A stretch of 64,000 nt of DNA from Terana coerulea (lineage: Eukaryota > Basidiomycota > Agaricomycetes > Polyporales > Phanerochaetaceae), in contig JAKOGH010000244.1 of assembly GCA_024811115.1 (NCBI GenBank), forward strand, positions 1 through 64,000. The letters run 5' to 3'. Made by a program: the position numbers and the translations under genes. Shown piece by piece: positions 34,173 through 46,713 of this stretch. A model generated the notes under the pieces. It saw nothing but the letters and a program-made list of their open reading frames with translations, did no database searches and was not told the DNA's origin. Numbering within the stretch: position 1 is the first letter of the stretch; each line of letters opens with the position of its first letter.

Positions 34173-37109
34173 TCAGGCGACTCTCCATTGCCACCATGCC
34201 CCAATAGGATCTTCCTCTTCGTGCTCCCACCCTGTCCACAATCCAAGGACCCCAGATCCGGATCCAAGCCCTCCAACACCATGCTCCCCCAGAGCGGAGC
34301 CAATCTGAACGCCTTCTGAAGCCCATTCCCATTCGCTTGTTGACCCCGGAATTGAAGACAACTGTCAACGCACAAGACAACAAGTGAACGTAAATTCACA
34401 GCTGAAGCTAAGTGGGACAAAGAGGAGGTGGTTCACGGACGTACCATACTCCACCAAACACTGCCGTCTCCACAGACTTTCACGGTGCCCTTTACTCGCC
34501 TGACGTCCGCGTTTTGGCCTCCATTATGCATCCAGAAGGCGCCACCCATCGTGCCCTCGACATGGATCGTCGGTAAGTGAGCAGGATGCTCAAAATGTAT
34601 TATCGCGTACTTCCTGTATTTCGACGAAGAAGGGAGGGTAGAAGGAGAGAAGCCGGTAACGCGGAGTGTGAGGGGCACAGTAATAGTCGCCTCGTCCATA
34701 GGGTGGGGATCAAAGCTGTGGGTCTGCAAGAGGGGTAAGCATCAGCGAGTCATGAGTTGAAGGACATAAAAAGGGACATACACTGTTCTGCACTAAAACA
34801 GCAAAACGTATTCAGGGTTAGTGTGCTCTTGAGAGGTAAACAGGCAAGTACATACGCATCAAATCGTGGTAGTCGAGCCAGCAAACAGATCGCCTGCGGA
34901 TCAAATCATACGCCAATTAGTTGTAGTGCAGCCAACCATTATGGATGTACGAACCGCCAAACACCTTCCACGCCCGCCCAATCCCACTCCACCACCGGTT
35001 CAGTTGGCGTCTTCAACACCTGCAAGCCTTCAGTTGCCGGCGGCTCCTCCGCCTTAGCCTTACCTTTTCCATTTGGGTCTATCTGCAACTTTCCACTGCC
35101 GTTGGCGACGTCGCTGTTCTCTTCAGCAACATTGGGATCCATCACCCGGGATCCGCCCCACACTCCGGCCCTCACGTTCTCCCATCCAAGCAGTGTTTTC
35201 TTCATGCTGACGAAGTCTCCATTGTAATCCGTAAAGAGTAGTTCCCCGATGTTGGCCAGGGAACCTTCCACGTTCTGCGAGATCCTGGCCTGTACGACGA
35301 CGCGTATTGCAGCGAGGTGCTCCCAGTCCGCCCTAAGCTCTCCAGGCGGCGGTACAGGTCTCTTGGGTCGAGGTTCTGCGGGATGAGGTGGACCGCCGGG
35401 GACTTCATCATCATCATCCTCTTGGGAGGAGGATTCCGACGTAGCAGTACGCGGGACATATTCACCGTCGTCGTCTTCATCACTGGAGTCCACAACGGGT
35501 TCGTCCTCGCTCATGCCAGGTTTTGGACCATCGGATACGCGCAAAAAGGTCCCCACGCCCGCCTCCGTGATCGATATCCAAGGTCGTATACCCTCTTCTG
35601 CGCTTCATATCTGATTTTGTCGAATGCGTCTGCCATGACGCTGGAGGGGTGATTCGATACAGCGGAGAGGATGGTTCGCCGGTATAGGGTACTATGTTCG
35701 GACTTGCGTGCCTCGTACTCCACGTTAGGATTGGGGAGCTGTTCAGGCCAATTACGCGGCTGAGGAGCTGGGCGGTAGGGTCGAGCCAAGAAAGGTTCAA
35801 CCCCAAAATTTGCTATCAAGCGGAAGAGAATCTGGCCTTCGTCCGTGGAGGACCATTCAGACCCACGTTCGGATGCAATGAACCGGGCCATGAGATCTGA
35901 CAGAACACCGTAGGAAGCTATGCGTTTGAGGAATTCGATGTTCTTGCTCAGCGAAACGCTGTGTACGGGGGTCTTCAGCTTTCCTGCAGGAGCGAATATC
36001 CCGCCATCGAAAACAATGTCGGCATCATCATCGGAAGGTGCTGACGAGACGGAGTCCACCTCGAAGCTTCCATCTTCTTCTGTATCCGAACCAAAGACAG
36101 CGTCAGCCAAGGTCAGCACTGACGACGGCCCAGGTACAGTCTCGGCCGTAGTGGTTGGAAAGTCGTCAAAAAGATCGATAGTCTCATCGTCAGAGTTTGC
36201 GCCGAGTCCTAGTTCCTTTGAGGTCGTTGCCGCACCTCCGTGTTCCACTGTAGAGGCGGAATGCCCAGCGGAAGCCGTGGCGGGTTTGGTAGAAGTGATG
36301 CGGGGTGGATAGCGAGGAGAGGTGTTGGAAGCTTCGCGAAGTGGTAAAGAGTTCAGAGAGGAGTTTTCCCAAGGCTGCAGGGCTAGGTTGTTAGGTTTCC
36401 GCACGGAGATGGGCAGCGCGGTGTTCAGAAGGGAGAGAATCGTTCGGAGATGTGTCGTGTAGTCCGGCTGGTCACTAGTTTCTGATTCACTTCTACGCCT
36501 GGAAGAAGAGGTAGATGCCGATGCACGTTGGGTGCTGGATCGAAGTGAACGACGCCTTGAGGACGAATATTCCGCATCAGCAGTTTGCTGTATTGATAGC
36601 ATCGTTTGCAAACGGGCTTGGTATGTTGATGCCCAGTCAAAATCTGAGTAATCCGAGCCTAAGAAAAATAGGAACGATGGTGAATTGGAAGAACTAGAAG
36701 GTTTTGAAGTACTCACCTGACACGACCGCCCTTGGATCATCGAAGGTAGTGAGGAATATCCTCCTCCAGAGATGTCCATCATCGGGAAAGTATATGAGCT
36801 TTCTAAAAGTCGCGCATGTTCTTGCCAAACGACTTATAGCCCTGGGCTGGTCATCTTCGGCCAGATAAACGAGAATATGTTCCAGCAGTTCGGTAGGTAG
36901 AGTGGTTAGATAGCTAACATTGTTCGTGGATCTCGCGTTCTCCTAAGAGTTTTGAGCAACAAGTAGGTAGCTTCACCTTGAATTATGCGCCTTACCTCCA
37001 TTTCTGTCTCTAAATGAGCAGCGTCCGTGATACGCCTTCGACGACCCATGAAGGCAGCGATATGAAGCTGAGAACGGCGGCCGGCCGTGGACAAGCCGTG
37101 GAACGTCAT
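34173..37109 (-). CDS. F-box protein with conserved C-terminal fungal domain, internal frame break
   Basis: The first exon (37109-36996) is followed by 36942-36717, which holds an F-box: LTTLPTELLEHILVYLAEDD, then ARTCATFRKLIYFPDDGHLW. A long exon (36658-34955) is Ser-rich and contains helical blocks (LKRIASYGVLSDLMARF, ADAFDKIRYEAQKR) and an acidic stretch. Later exons give CWLDYHDLM, IHVEGTMGGAFWMHNG, a tail with EWEWASEGVQIGSALGEHGV, and PIGAWWQW. Likely a substrate adaptor of an SCF ubiquitin ligase. Near 35605 the frame shifts between EAQKRV and RPWISITEAGVGTF; no intron fits. A very short exon near 34799-34791 is inferred only from the frame. Confidence 0.7.
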
Positions 37110-37299
37110 TATACGCGTGCGCTTTGATCACGGATCACGTATCGCCCACCAAACAAGTACCCGAAGAATTTATTAATTCATTTGTGAAGCTTGCAGTGGG
37201 TTATCCGCAGGTTATCGGCAATATTCCGCTGTAAGTAAGTACGCGTTACGCCGCGTGGCTCGAGCATCTCATTCCACTCCCTCTCCGCCATCGTAAACA

Positions 37300-40200
37300 A
37301 TGAGCGGCGATACTCCTTCGCGACCTCTGCCAACGTCAAGTACGCGAGCGAAGAGTTCGCTAGATGCTCATGAATCATCGCCCGAGAAAGAGAACCGCAG
37401 CCCCAAGCCACAGCTCTCCCTACCACACGATGTCCGTCCCGTAGATGCCCCAGTGCCTGTGGCCAGCTTCTACGCCGGGTCTTCGTCCAAATCGCGGGCA
37501 GGCTCTTCACACACCACTTACATACCTCCGAGCTCGCCTCCGCCTTATCAGAAGAAACACGACACCACGACAAGCTTTCGCGAGCCGGAGCTGGTCAACG
37601 AGGACTCGATCCCGCCACTGGAGCCTATGGAAAGTTGGGGCTCTCTAGACAATTGGGATGCACCGGCCACGACTGGCTCTGGCTGGCCAGACGCCTGGGA
37701 CAACAGTGGGTGGCAAACAAACGTGGTGGATATTGACGGAAGGGAAGAGGCCGAAGAACTGAAGTGGTCAGATCCTGAGGTACAAGCAAAGCGACCAGGT
37801 CCTGGAATTCTACCTCCACTACTTTCGGAGTTTCTGCACAACCCCGAGCATACATTATATTCCGTCAGTCCGACTGAGCCTCCGATCAAGGCGGGCACAG
37901 GTGGACCTTCCGCCCCATCCACCATTCCATCGCCTCCACCAACTGCGGAGGAAGTACGCACCGCCGTTCCTCACCCGAACGCCTACTACTGCAAGGAGCA
38001 TAATGGCTGGGTTCTGCTTTCCTGGCGATCGTCCTCGGTGCTTCCGCCCATCTCACCTTCGTACACACCTGACCATCCCTTTCCTGATCATGTGAGGCGG
38101 AAGAGGACCAGCTCTTGCACAGGCGATGACGAGCAGTCCGTTGGGAGAGCGAATGTGACCCATCACTTCCACAAGTACGCCAAGGCCGTAGATGCACGTA
38201 TGCTCACTACGCCTTTCAAGAGAAGTGAGTGGGAAGCAGAAGCTCTTCGCAAGCAACGAAGACGGAAAATGACCCTTCATATAGACGAGGACATCTCTGC
38301 GGCATCGACTTCTAGAGAGAAGGCGGAAGATACGGCACCTGACTTGCTTGACTTGTATATGTGCTGCCAATGCTCTGTCTATTGCCTTGTTTCCCAGGTC
38401 ATCCCCGGCGTCTTGCCATTACGGGTTCTGGAAGACTTTGTCAAGGACAAGCTGGAAAATCCTCCGCCAGGGAAGGCTGGAGAGATAGTGGTGGTCACAG
38501 CGTTGGAGACTCTAATCACGTATGTTCTTGTTTGTTCCTACGCTGCCTGTATCTTGTGGCTCAATATTGAATATAATCATACTTTCTGTGTGCACACAGT
38601 ATCCTCGAGAACAGATTATGGAAAGGCGAGCACAGGATGTTACCGGTTACCCGAACGAAATTCCAGAGCAAAATTGGCTGGAATCCCTCTGTGTGAGCTG
38701 CCTATTGCCAAATTGATCTCGAGACCCACTCATTCGTTGTCAAGTCGTCGAGTCTTTGAGGCGTTGGATTTTCGGATAGAAACGACAGTTTCGACGGACC
38801 ATTCCGCTCCAGGTGAAACTGCCCTACACCCGCCGATCATCGATCCTGCTACACCAGAAGGCAAACGTTCTCGGGCAAAACTTCTCCGTGCATGGGTGGA
38901 GCTTAGCTCGTGGCTCGCTCTTTACCACAAATCGCGACCAAGTATGTACAAACGCGTCACAAATTTATTTATGCTGACCATTTAATAGAAGTTTCAAGTG
39001 ACTACACACCTCAACACCTCCATATGAAGATGGAAAGTGCGACTGACATGTTCGAGAGCGGTATTGGCGCACACATCAACCAAAGTAAGAAGCTCATGCT
39101 CTGTATGCTCATATCGCTCTCTGAGCACTGCATTTCGTAGTCTCTCGTGGTAATCTTCCTGTGCCGCTAGTCGGATACACAGCCCTTGACCCTGCGTGGC
39201 TAACGCTGGGTATGACATCAAGCTCATATTCTCCCGGTACGCACTTCTGGAATTTCCGCAAGTCAACCGTCCTGACCAGGGACAGACCTTCTGGCATTTG
39301 CCTACTTCGCCCAATGTCGATGTAGTCCCGCTAAGACGGTTGACTACTATTCGTCTTTAACTGAGATTGTGGAGACAATGAAGAATCGCGGCGTCCCAGC
39401 ACCCGATAGCCTAGAGATGATTCTTGTGCAGGAGCGATCTCGCCATCGGTTCACATACGAGGACGTCTCCAAGGCCGCGATTCTTTTCGGCTTTGGTCAA
39501 GACCAGCCGCTCGCGGTGGATCTTGAGGAGGCTGACGACGACTTCATCATTGAAGCTTGGAAAGACGCCATGAAACGTATCTGGCGCGAGGCGGACGGTG
39601 CTGCAAGAAGAGTAGAGTTGATGGATGCACTCCGTACGATTGCAGACAGCAGAGGAAGTGCCAAGTTGCGAGATGTTTGGGAGAATAGCAAGGGTCAGAC
39701 GATGACTCTTGATACCGCCTATTCGACTCTTGACATCCCAAGGGAGACGGATGAAACAATGCTGATCGCTGTCTTCGCCATGCGGGTGCGTCGTTTCCCT
39801 TCTCGTCGCCGAGATATCCTGATTTTATATCGACAGGTTGAGGATCAGCCGTCCCAGGCAGATAGGATGCGCGAAGCGTTGACCGTCATTGCGGAGGCAA
39901 ACGACAGTGATCGGGTGCGGAAATTCCTGGAGACAGGAATGGACCGTGAGTACCGATTCCCACGTAGTTGTGTCAAACTAATGGTTTTCTGCATAGCTGG
40001 GGACGTGACGTCTGAGACCAAACAAGATATGCCGCGAGGTCTAAACCAGCTAGGCAACACATGTTATCTGAACTCGTTGCTCCAGGTTTGTCGACACGAT
40101 AACACCACCTTTATAATTTACTGATATTCGATTAGTACTTCTATACAATCAAGGACCTCCGCGATGCTGTCGCGCCTCTTGTTGAGAAGTCGTTAGAGAT

Positions 40201-42145
40201 GGAAAAGTTCACTGACGACGACTTGAAGCGTCATAGAGTAGGTGGAAGGCTGGTCACACGACGGGAAATTGTTCGTTCGAAGAGATGTGAGCCGTCACCT
40301 TTCTCACTGTTGGATATTCACTGACTATTCATCAGTCGTCCAGCAGCTGGCTGACCTGTTCCGGAACCTCGAGCACAGCAACAACCCCGCCGTCACGCCC
40401 ACCATGGATCTCGCCAAGCTAGCGCTCGTCACTTCCCTCGATGAGGAAGAAGATGACCAAGCGGGTGCAGGGACAGACGCGTCAAACGACACGGATGCTA
40501 CACTAGTTGAAGATGGTCCTGTCCGTCTATCTGAGCGCTCGTCTCCTTCACCTATCCGTGAACGTATGTCCCCGTCGATCCTGGGCAAGCGCTCTCGTGC
40601 TAAGAACCGCGATGTCGAGACAGACGCTGCCCCAGATGGAGAGAGGGAAGGAGACTATGTTATGGTGTCCAAGCCCGCGTCACCAGTGCCACCAGAGCGA
40701 CCTCTCCCCGAGCGCAGAACCTCAACTAAGCTGGTCAAACGCAGAGGTAGCAAGAATCAACCCGAGGCTGTTGCCAAGGACGTGCGGGACAGGAAAGCGC
40801 CGCAGCTGCCTCCAAGAAGGGTCACCAATGACTCAGTGATGATGTTCGGTGCGTATAGATGTACATACTACCATAGGCGAGAAGCGCTGAATTTCTGCAT
40901 AGGGAGACAGCACGACGTCTCGGAGTGCATGGACAATTGTATGTTCCAGATTGAGACCGCTCTGCTGGACTTCCAAGATCAAGAAATGTCTGGTTCGCAA
41001 AGTGACAAGACAAGTGTCATTAAACGGTTGGCTAAATTTATGAAGTTGTAAGTATGGTGACTGATCTGGCATGATATAGTTTGTTCTATGGCAAGAAGCG
41101 CCAACGTATAACGCCTTTAACAGAAGCCGATGCTCAGAAGCAGCGGAGCGCGTCGACACATGAGAAAGAAGATCTATTCTCTCATCTTCATGTAAACGTC
41201 GCTGATGAAGGCTTCGATTTGTACGACGGGCTCAGTTACTATTTCGACGATATGGTTGAGCTGGACGGGGCGAAGAAGCGCATGGAGGTCACTTTGGTGG
41301 ATTTACCACCCCTCTTGCAGGTTCAGCTTCAGGTGTGCATTCCATTCCGCGTTACCGCATTATATGGTTCTCATTGTATCGTGTCTCAGCGTGTGCAATT
41401 TGATCGAGAGACACTGCAGGCATACAAATCTCAAGCATACGTAAAGTTCGAGGAGACAATCGCTATTGACCGCTTCACAGACAGTGCGGATGCGGAAAAG
41501 AAGGCGCGTTCGAAGGTGATCCAAGCCAAGTTGAACGCATCGAGAGATCGCATTCAGCGTTTGACAAGGGGCAAAGTGAGTATGCTGCCATATTTTCCCT
41601 GAGCACACGGCCCTGAGCATACCTCACAGCATGCGCCTTTTGCCCCAGCCCTTGGCGCTACCGCCGACTTCCTCGCACAGCAGTCCGCGATCCAGATTCT
41701 TGACGTCTCATCCGACCTATGTGCACGCTTGAAGACCGAGCAAAACTTGATCGTGTCTCAGCTCGAGCGCGAGCGCGAAGTGGCCAGCAAGCTTAAGGGC
41801 GAACTGGAAGACCTTTGGAAGAACGACTCGGAGGCTCTGTACGAACTCACATCGGTTTTCATCCACCGCGGCACGAGTCCCTCTTTCGGGCATTACTTCT
41901 TCTACTCGAGGAACCTTCCTGACCACCCGGACCAGTGGTTTAAGTACAATGACTCGAATGTTACGGTGGTTTCGAAAGACGAGGTGTTCGCGAACACCAC
42001 TGGATCTACTGCCAACCCATACATGGTGAGTGCTGTGCCTCGTAACCAATGTTTTCGCCTGATACTCAGTTTGGTACAGCTTGTATACGCGCGGAAGAAC
42101 GCGGACATCATCCAGACTGTTCACCGGTTTGACCAATCTGGTTAA
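37300..42145 (+). CDS. UBP2: Ubiquitin carboxyl-terminal hydrolase, Ubp2-like
   Basis: Many exons join into roughly 1,200-1,300 residues without a visible break. The N-terminus is long and Pro/Ser-rich. A middle region has helical repeats as in Ubp2 (LRVLEDFVKDKLENPPP, LLAFAYFAQCRCSPAKTVDYY, FTYEDVSKAAILFGFG). The catalytic Cys box is GLNQLGNTCYLNSLLQ at about 40040-40086; the His box is SPSFGHYFFYSRN with DQWFKYND at about 41880-41950. A large insert between them holds an acidic, Ser-rich linker and GRQHDVSECMDNCMFQIE. Such enzymes trim K63-linked ubiquitin and oppose Rsp5-type ligases. An AG|GT splice at 39238 with acceptor near 39286 was chosen because it restores LLAFAYFAQC. Confidence 0.88.
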
Positions 42146-42596
42146 TGTTCCCCTCCAGCAGTACCACTGCGGGTAGTTGTACTACTAGTATGTCGCTTAC
42201 TCTCATCTAACATTCTCGACTACATATGTATCATACAATCAAGCACGAAGTATTTCTTGTATTTCTTAACGTATCGCTCATCCTCTGCACCCACTCTCTT
42301 GTGTCCAGTGAATACATACGACAGGTCAACGGATGTTTGTACTGCAATTGAGTGATGTGTTTATTGATTCGGAAGAAACCTGCACAAGAGAAATAGAGCC
42401 TTGAGGTTGCTTAGAATTGGTCAGACTTGCACACGCGATGGACGAGCTTGTCAGAAAAACAAAAGAGGATTGCGTTTTATATGACGCTTGCCAGCGCTTG
42501 CCTATTTCAGGATGCAACACCAGGAGACACGTTACGTCACTCGCCATTGAGCACACGGTCGCGCGAAGGTGTACTTGAACGTGCTTGGCAAACGCG

Positions 42597-42603
42597 TATA
42601 AAG
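42597..42603 (+). promoter_or_regulatory. TATA box of the 42742 gene
   Basis: TATAAAG lies about 140 bp before the ATG at 42742. Its position argues against the in-frame ATG at 42613 as start. Confidence 0.45.
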
Positions 42604-42741
42604 CCGTGCTGCATGCTGCTTTTGCGCCCCATCCTCCTCCTCGCTGCTCTCCCCTCGTTCTACGCTCTCACACCCGCTTCTATCTGCCTAGCGATCCCCA
42701 ACGTCCTCGCACAACAAGCACGCTTACGACCCATCACGACC

Positions 42742-43321
42742 ATGTCTTCCTCCGACTCGTCCAAGCCTCAGCCCGGTACTCCCGAATGGCTCTCCTCACA
42801 ACTCACAACCCTCCTCAACTCCCCTCATATTCACTTTAATCAGCCCAAGCTGCCTGGCCTTCAACTTCGCATGGGCCCCGGTCCAATCGATCTGTTCAGC
42901 ACGCGCTTCGCAAACATGTTCACGAAGGAGGCTACAGGCGTGCTCAACGGACAGGAGGTCGATAAGGATGGGCTGAAGGAGGGCCTGCTCAGCCTCCAGA
43001 AGAAGTGGAAAGGAGACTCAGTGAAGACAGAGGATGGGCAGGCAGCGGATGGCTTCCAGGTGCGTGCTTTCAGCTACTGAATTCGCGGCGATATGCAACG
43101 CTTACACTTCTTTATGTCATTCAGACTGCGACCAAGCTGCTATTCACCCCCAAGGACGCTGATGCTGAGGCACAGCTGGCCGCCTCTGCTTCGTGAGTAG
43201 TTTCCGCTGTGTAGTGCGAACAGCAACTGATCTGGCCTTACGCTTTAGAGTTATAGAAGAAGGCGGGTTCCAACGCATCAGCTCTATACGCATCGACGGA
43301 GACGAGACTCTCTTCCAGTGA
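42742..43321 (+). CDS. Small soluble orphan protein
   Basis: Three exons (42742-43059, 43125-43192, 43249-43321) give 152 residues. Not recognised. Sequence features: a polar start (MSSSDSSKPQPGTPEW), LRMGPGPIDLFSTRFANMF, EVDKDGLKEGLLSLQKKW, then after two introns TKLLFTPKD and QRISSIRIDGDETLF. The alternation of a helix pair and a beta-like end could suit a small NTF2-like or lipid-binding fold, which is only a guess. An in-frame upstream ATG (42613) would add a hydrophobic leader, but the TATA box lies just 16 bp before it. Confidence 0.7.
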
Positions 43322-43766
43322 AAATCATCGCTTACCACAAACAGACCATACTATCCCTGTATCATATGCGCTGCTCACGAATGGACGGAAACAAATAGCT
43401 GTATATCATCAATATTCATAAATTTATACAATATTCCTAAGCTCTGTCTGGGCCAGCGCGATGACTGCAAACAAGATACTAGAACCACAAGTGCACAATG
43501 ATGCGCAGATACACAAGTACTGCTCATTTTGTTACCGTGGGAACCGTATGTGGCCCATTAATTAGCGCGACGCGTCGCGGGTGCTCGGCTCAACCTCGTC
43601 GCAGACCACCACCGTACTGTCCCACCTTTTTTTCCTGCCCTCGCACGATGTTTCGCGTCAATACCACCCATCTTGCACCCTGCCCCAGTCGCCCCGCTGC
43701 CGAACGATGGGTCAGTCGACGCAACGTCAAGGGCGCCGGCTGGCACAAACGAGGGTATCGCGACAA
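43322..43766. other. Spacer
   Basis: No gene seen before MITE 1. Confidence 0.35.
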
Positions 43767-44374
43767 TAGGGGTGGTCACGGTAGCGGATTACACGTCGGA
43801 TTAAAGGCCGATTACACGTCGGATTAAGAGTCGCTGTGTGCGTAATCGAACATGAATCGAACGCTTGGATTAGCTTTGCACGAGTGAATCGACTTCTCGA
43901 TTCCGCGAGGCAATTGAGCGCCTACTTTCTCGGAGTTTGAAAAGATTCGGCGACAAGCAAGACGCGACGCGACGTGTACCCTTTCACTCACCTCATTAAT
44001 CTACTCCACGCTATCTTATCTTTGTTACCTATGGCAATGACTACCACAGCAAATTCTGGCCATTCTGTCTGGCCGGGCGTGTGGAAAGGAGGCGGGCAGG
44101 CAGAGGCTAGCAGCTCCGACAACTCCGGGTTTTCACTTAAGGTTCGCCGCAGCTGAGACTTCCATATTTGGAGCATGCCGAGATGCCGGGTATCGTCGGC
44201 ATCACGCGGCATCATGCCAAAGCGCACAGGTAATCCGGATTCAAAGTCGGTTCGTCAGAGTAGAATCATGATTCGCGCTTGGATTCAGCCCTTTCTGCGA
44301 CCTCAACCGGACTTTAATCCGACGTGTAATCGGCCTTTAATCCGACCTTTAATCCGCTACCGTGACCACCCCTA
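43767..44374. mobile_element. MITE 1: TIR element of about 608 bp
   Basis: Both ends start TAGGGGTGGTCACGGTAGCG in inverted orientation. The inverted repeats reach about 62 nt and differ mainly at one CACG/AAGG block. They contain copies of GATTACACGTCGGATTAA (twice on the left arm). Flanking TA at each end fits a TA target-site duplication, as for Tc1/mariner-derived MITEs. The interior has no transposase-like frame; the short minus ORF at 43988-44227 shows no motif. Confidence 0.85.
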
Positions 44375-45150
44375 ATGGCTGCATGTGGATCAACGTTCGC
44401 CGTGGCTAGTACGGTCACACAAGGGGGACGGATGTGAATGAGTGCACTACAGTCGCGGAGTTTTGGAATGATGTTGTTAGTACGTGTAATTCCTCGCTCT
44501 ATCGTGTCGCGTCCTGCCACAGCACGAACAGCTAGCTATGCTGACAGCCATCTTCTTCAGGCAGTATTACGATGGAAGACGGCCTTCCCATTCCTGACAA
44601 CTGGTACTTCGATGTTCAGTCAAACAAGCGGTCAATTGCACCTTCGAACGACCCAATTACCACGCTTTTCGACGGAGGGGGAGACGGTGTATGTCAAGGC
44701 ACGCATTTTTCTCACTGTATGCGTAGCACTTGTTGACCAAAATCACAGATCTTCGACGAGAATCACTGCGAGCGTGTTTTTGACTTCGGGACATACACAT
44801 GGGAGTTTCACGTTCCGGGACGTCGCATCTAGAAGTGATTAGTCGTAACCCAGCTACGCTATGCTTCATATAATACTTCAACCTCCACCCGCTTCACATC
44901 ATTTCAGAGAATGCGGTGGCCTCAATTTTGCCTGAATATCTCCAGAAACGGAGGACTGTTCCTGTACTACACCTTGGCTTCGTGACGTGGGTGCACGCTA
45001 CCACATCGCATCCTGCCACACCGTAGGCGAGTACACCGAGGGAATATAATGAATGCTTTAGGTTACGACTTAACGGAGATCTACAAGTCTTATATCTGTC
45101 TCTCCTTCTCCTCCCTTTCCGCCCACTGGCAATTCGCACCATTGTCTTCT
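44375..45150. other. Spacer
   Basis: No supported coding sequence. Short frames lack motifs. Confidence 0.35.
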
Positions 45151-46234
45151 TCATATAGCTTTCTGAGCCCTCCGATGTTCCTCCATCTCCGCGTTGTGAA
45201 GCAGCGCGTCGGCAGCTTGCAGCCGATACTGCAGGTCGCCAGACATAGGTAGACTATGCCCGCCTTCAGGTTCAATACACAAAACGGGCTGCCAGGCTGT
45301 GCCAGTGACGTTACGAAGTTCGACGAGCCAGAGCCTATCGATGGATATATTGGACAGCTTCCATGCGAGTTCAGAACATGGCTGATTCTGCATGATCTAT
45401 GTTGGCGAGTAAGCGAACTGAAAGAGCAAGTCCACTAGGCTTTGAGCACACCTACCTTTATATAATGTTCCACAGACTGCGCCGCAAACTTGACCATATC
45501 ATACAACGTCCACATGCCTTCAAGTTTATCGCGGGTTTGAATCTGGCGACTTGGTAATGGCATGTATCCAGGCCACTACATCACAGCGTAAGTACGTTAT
45601 GGGCAAGCATCGATATGGAAACATGAGCTTGTACTCACCAAGATTCGAATTTGGACGTAATTTCTGCCTGCATGAGCAGAGCCCATGGACGACATCTGGA
45701 CGACCCTGCCGCGGTCGACTAAATTCTTGTAGTTATTTTGTAGTGCCAGCTTGAGTGGATAGCCGGGCATCTGGGCCCGGGGTGGATAATCGAGTTGCAT
45801 CTGGTGCGTGTCGACGTTCGAGTCTTCAACTTCTTCCCATCTCCTAACCTTGATAGGAATGGAACAGTGAGGTGATTTCACATTGCCATTGCCTTGAGGT
45901 GGGGGCGTGTAGACTTCCTGAGGCACGATTAGCCCTGGGAGCGCGTTCCGTTCCTGCAGGGGTCCAAGTGTAGAATCCATGAAGTCGTGGTACGCAGGCT
46001 ACATAACAGCGACTCAGCGATCTGATCAACCATGATATGAAGCAAGCAGCTCACCATGGTCTCTGCGAGCTGGCGTTGTGAGCGTAAGTACTGGATTGTG
46101 TGCCGGAGGTTACGGAGCTGATTTGCAAGTTGCCTGCAACGCACATACTTATAATCCTCCTCGTCTGCGAGGCCACCGTCTGCGAGGCCATCGTCGACGA
46201 GGCCACCAGCGCGAATGGCCTTGAGACAAACCAC
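45151..46234 (-). CDS. Orphan gene between two MITEs
   Basis: Four exons (46234-46055, 45998-45639, 45575-45456, 45396-45151) give 301 residues, all introns in phase 0 with good GT-AG borders. Unrecognised. The N-terminus is a Gly/Asp/Leu/Ala-rich stretch made by a tandem repeat, then a coiled-coil-like helix (QLANQLRNLRHTIQYLRSQR). A central part has IVPQEVYTPPPQGNGN and MQLDYPPRAQMPGYPLKLAL. The last exons read LEGMWTLYDMVKFAAQSVEH and ISIDRLWLVELRNVTGTAW, ending in a charged helix. No signal peptide or membrane segment. It could be a lineage-specific gene or the domesticated remains of a mobile element; no transposase motif is seen. Confidence 0.55.
46161..46205. repeat. Three tandem 15-bp repeats
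   Basis: CGTCTGCGAGGCCAC occurs, then the same with T last, then CGTCGACGAGGCCAC. In frame with the orphan gene it encodes a repeated GL(A/V)D(D/G/E) peptide. Confidence 0.8.
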
Positions 46235-46713
46235 AAGACAACACTACGTGATTTGTTCAGGTGAGTTGGTGGCCCGAACGGCCTTACCCTAGTCAATGTA
46301 GCATGAGATGAAATTTACTGGCAGGTGCTGTGCACAAGCACAAATGCGCAGGTCGCCGGCTCGTAAAGCCACAGACTCGGACAAGCCATTTCAAATGATG
46401 GACGGCAGAAACTGTACGTACTAAGACCTTGGTCACTCGCTAATCATGGTAAATAAATAAGCCAGCATAAGCAATAGTACTCTGATATATCATCAATATT
46501 CAAAAGTTAGTCATTATACATGCAAAATCAGAGAGGAAACATGACTCACACGGCTCGCTAGTACCATAGTTCGGTCAGCACTAAAGACATAGGCTGAATG
46601 CTTAGAGCGTAGAGCAATACATAGAAGTGACAAGCATACTTATTCGTATATATGCCAAGCCGGGTCCAATCAGAGCTCGGTGCATCACAGTCGTGGTTGT
46701 GGTTTGAAGAGAA
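46235..46713. other. Spacer
   Basis: AT-rich in part; no gene recognised. Confidence 0.35.
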
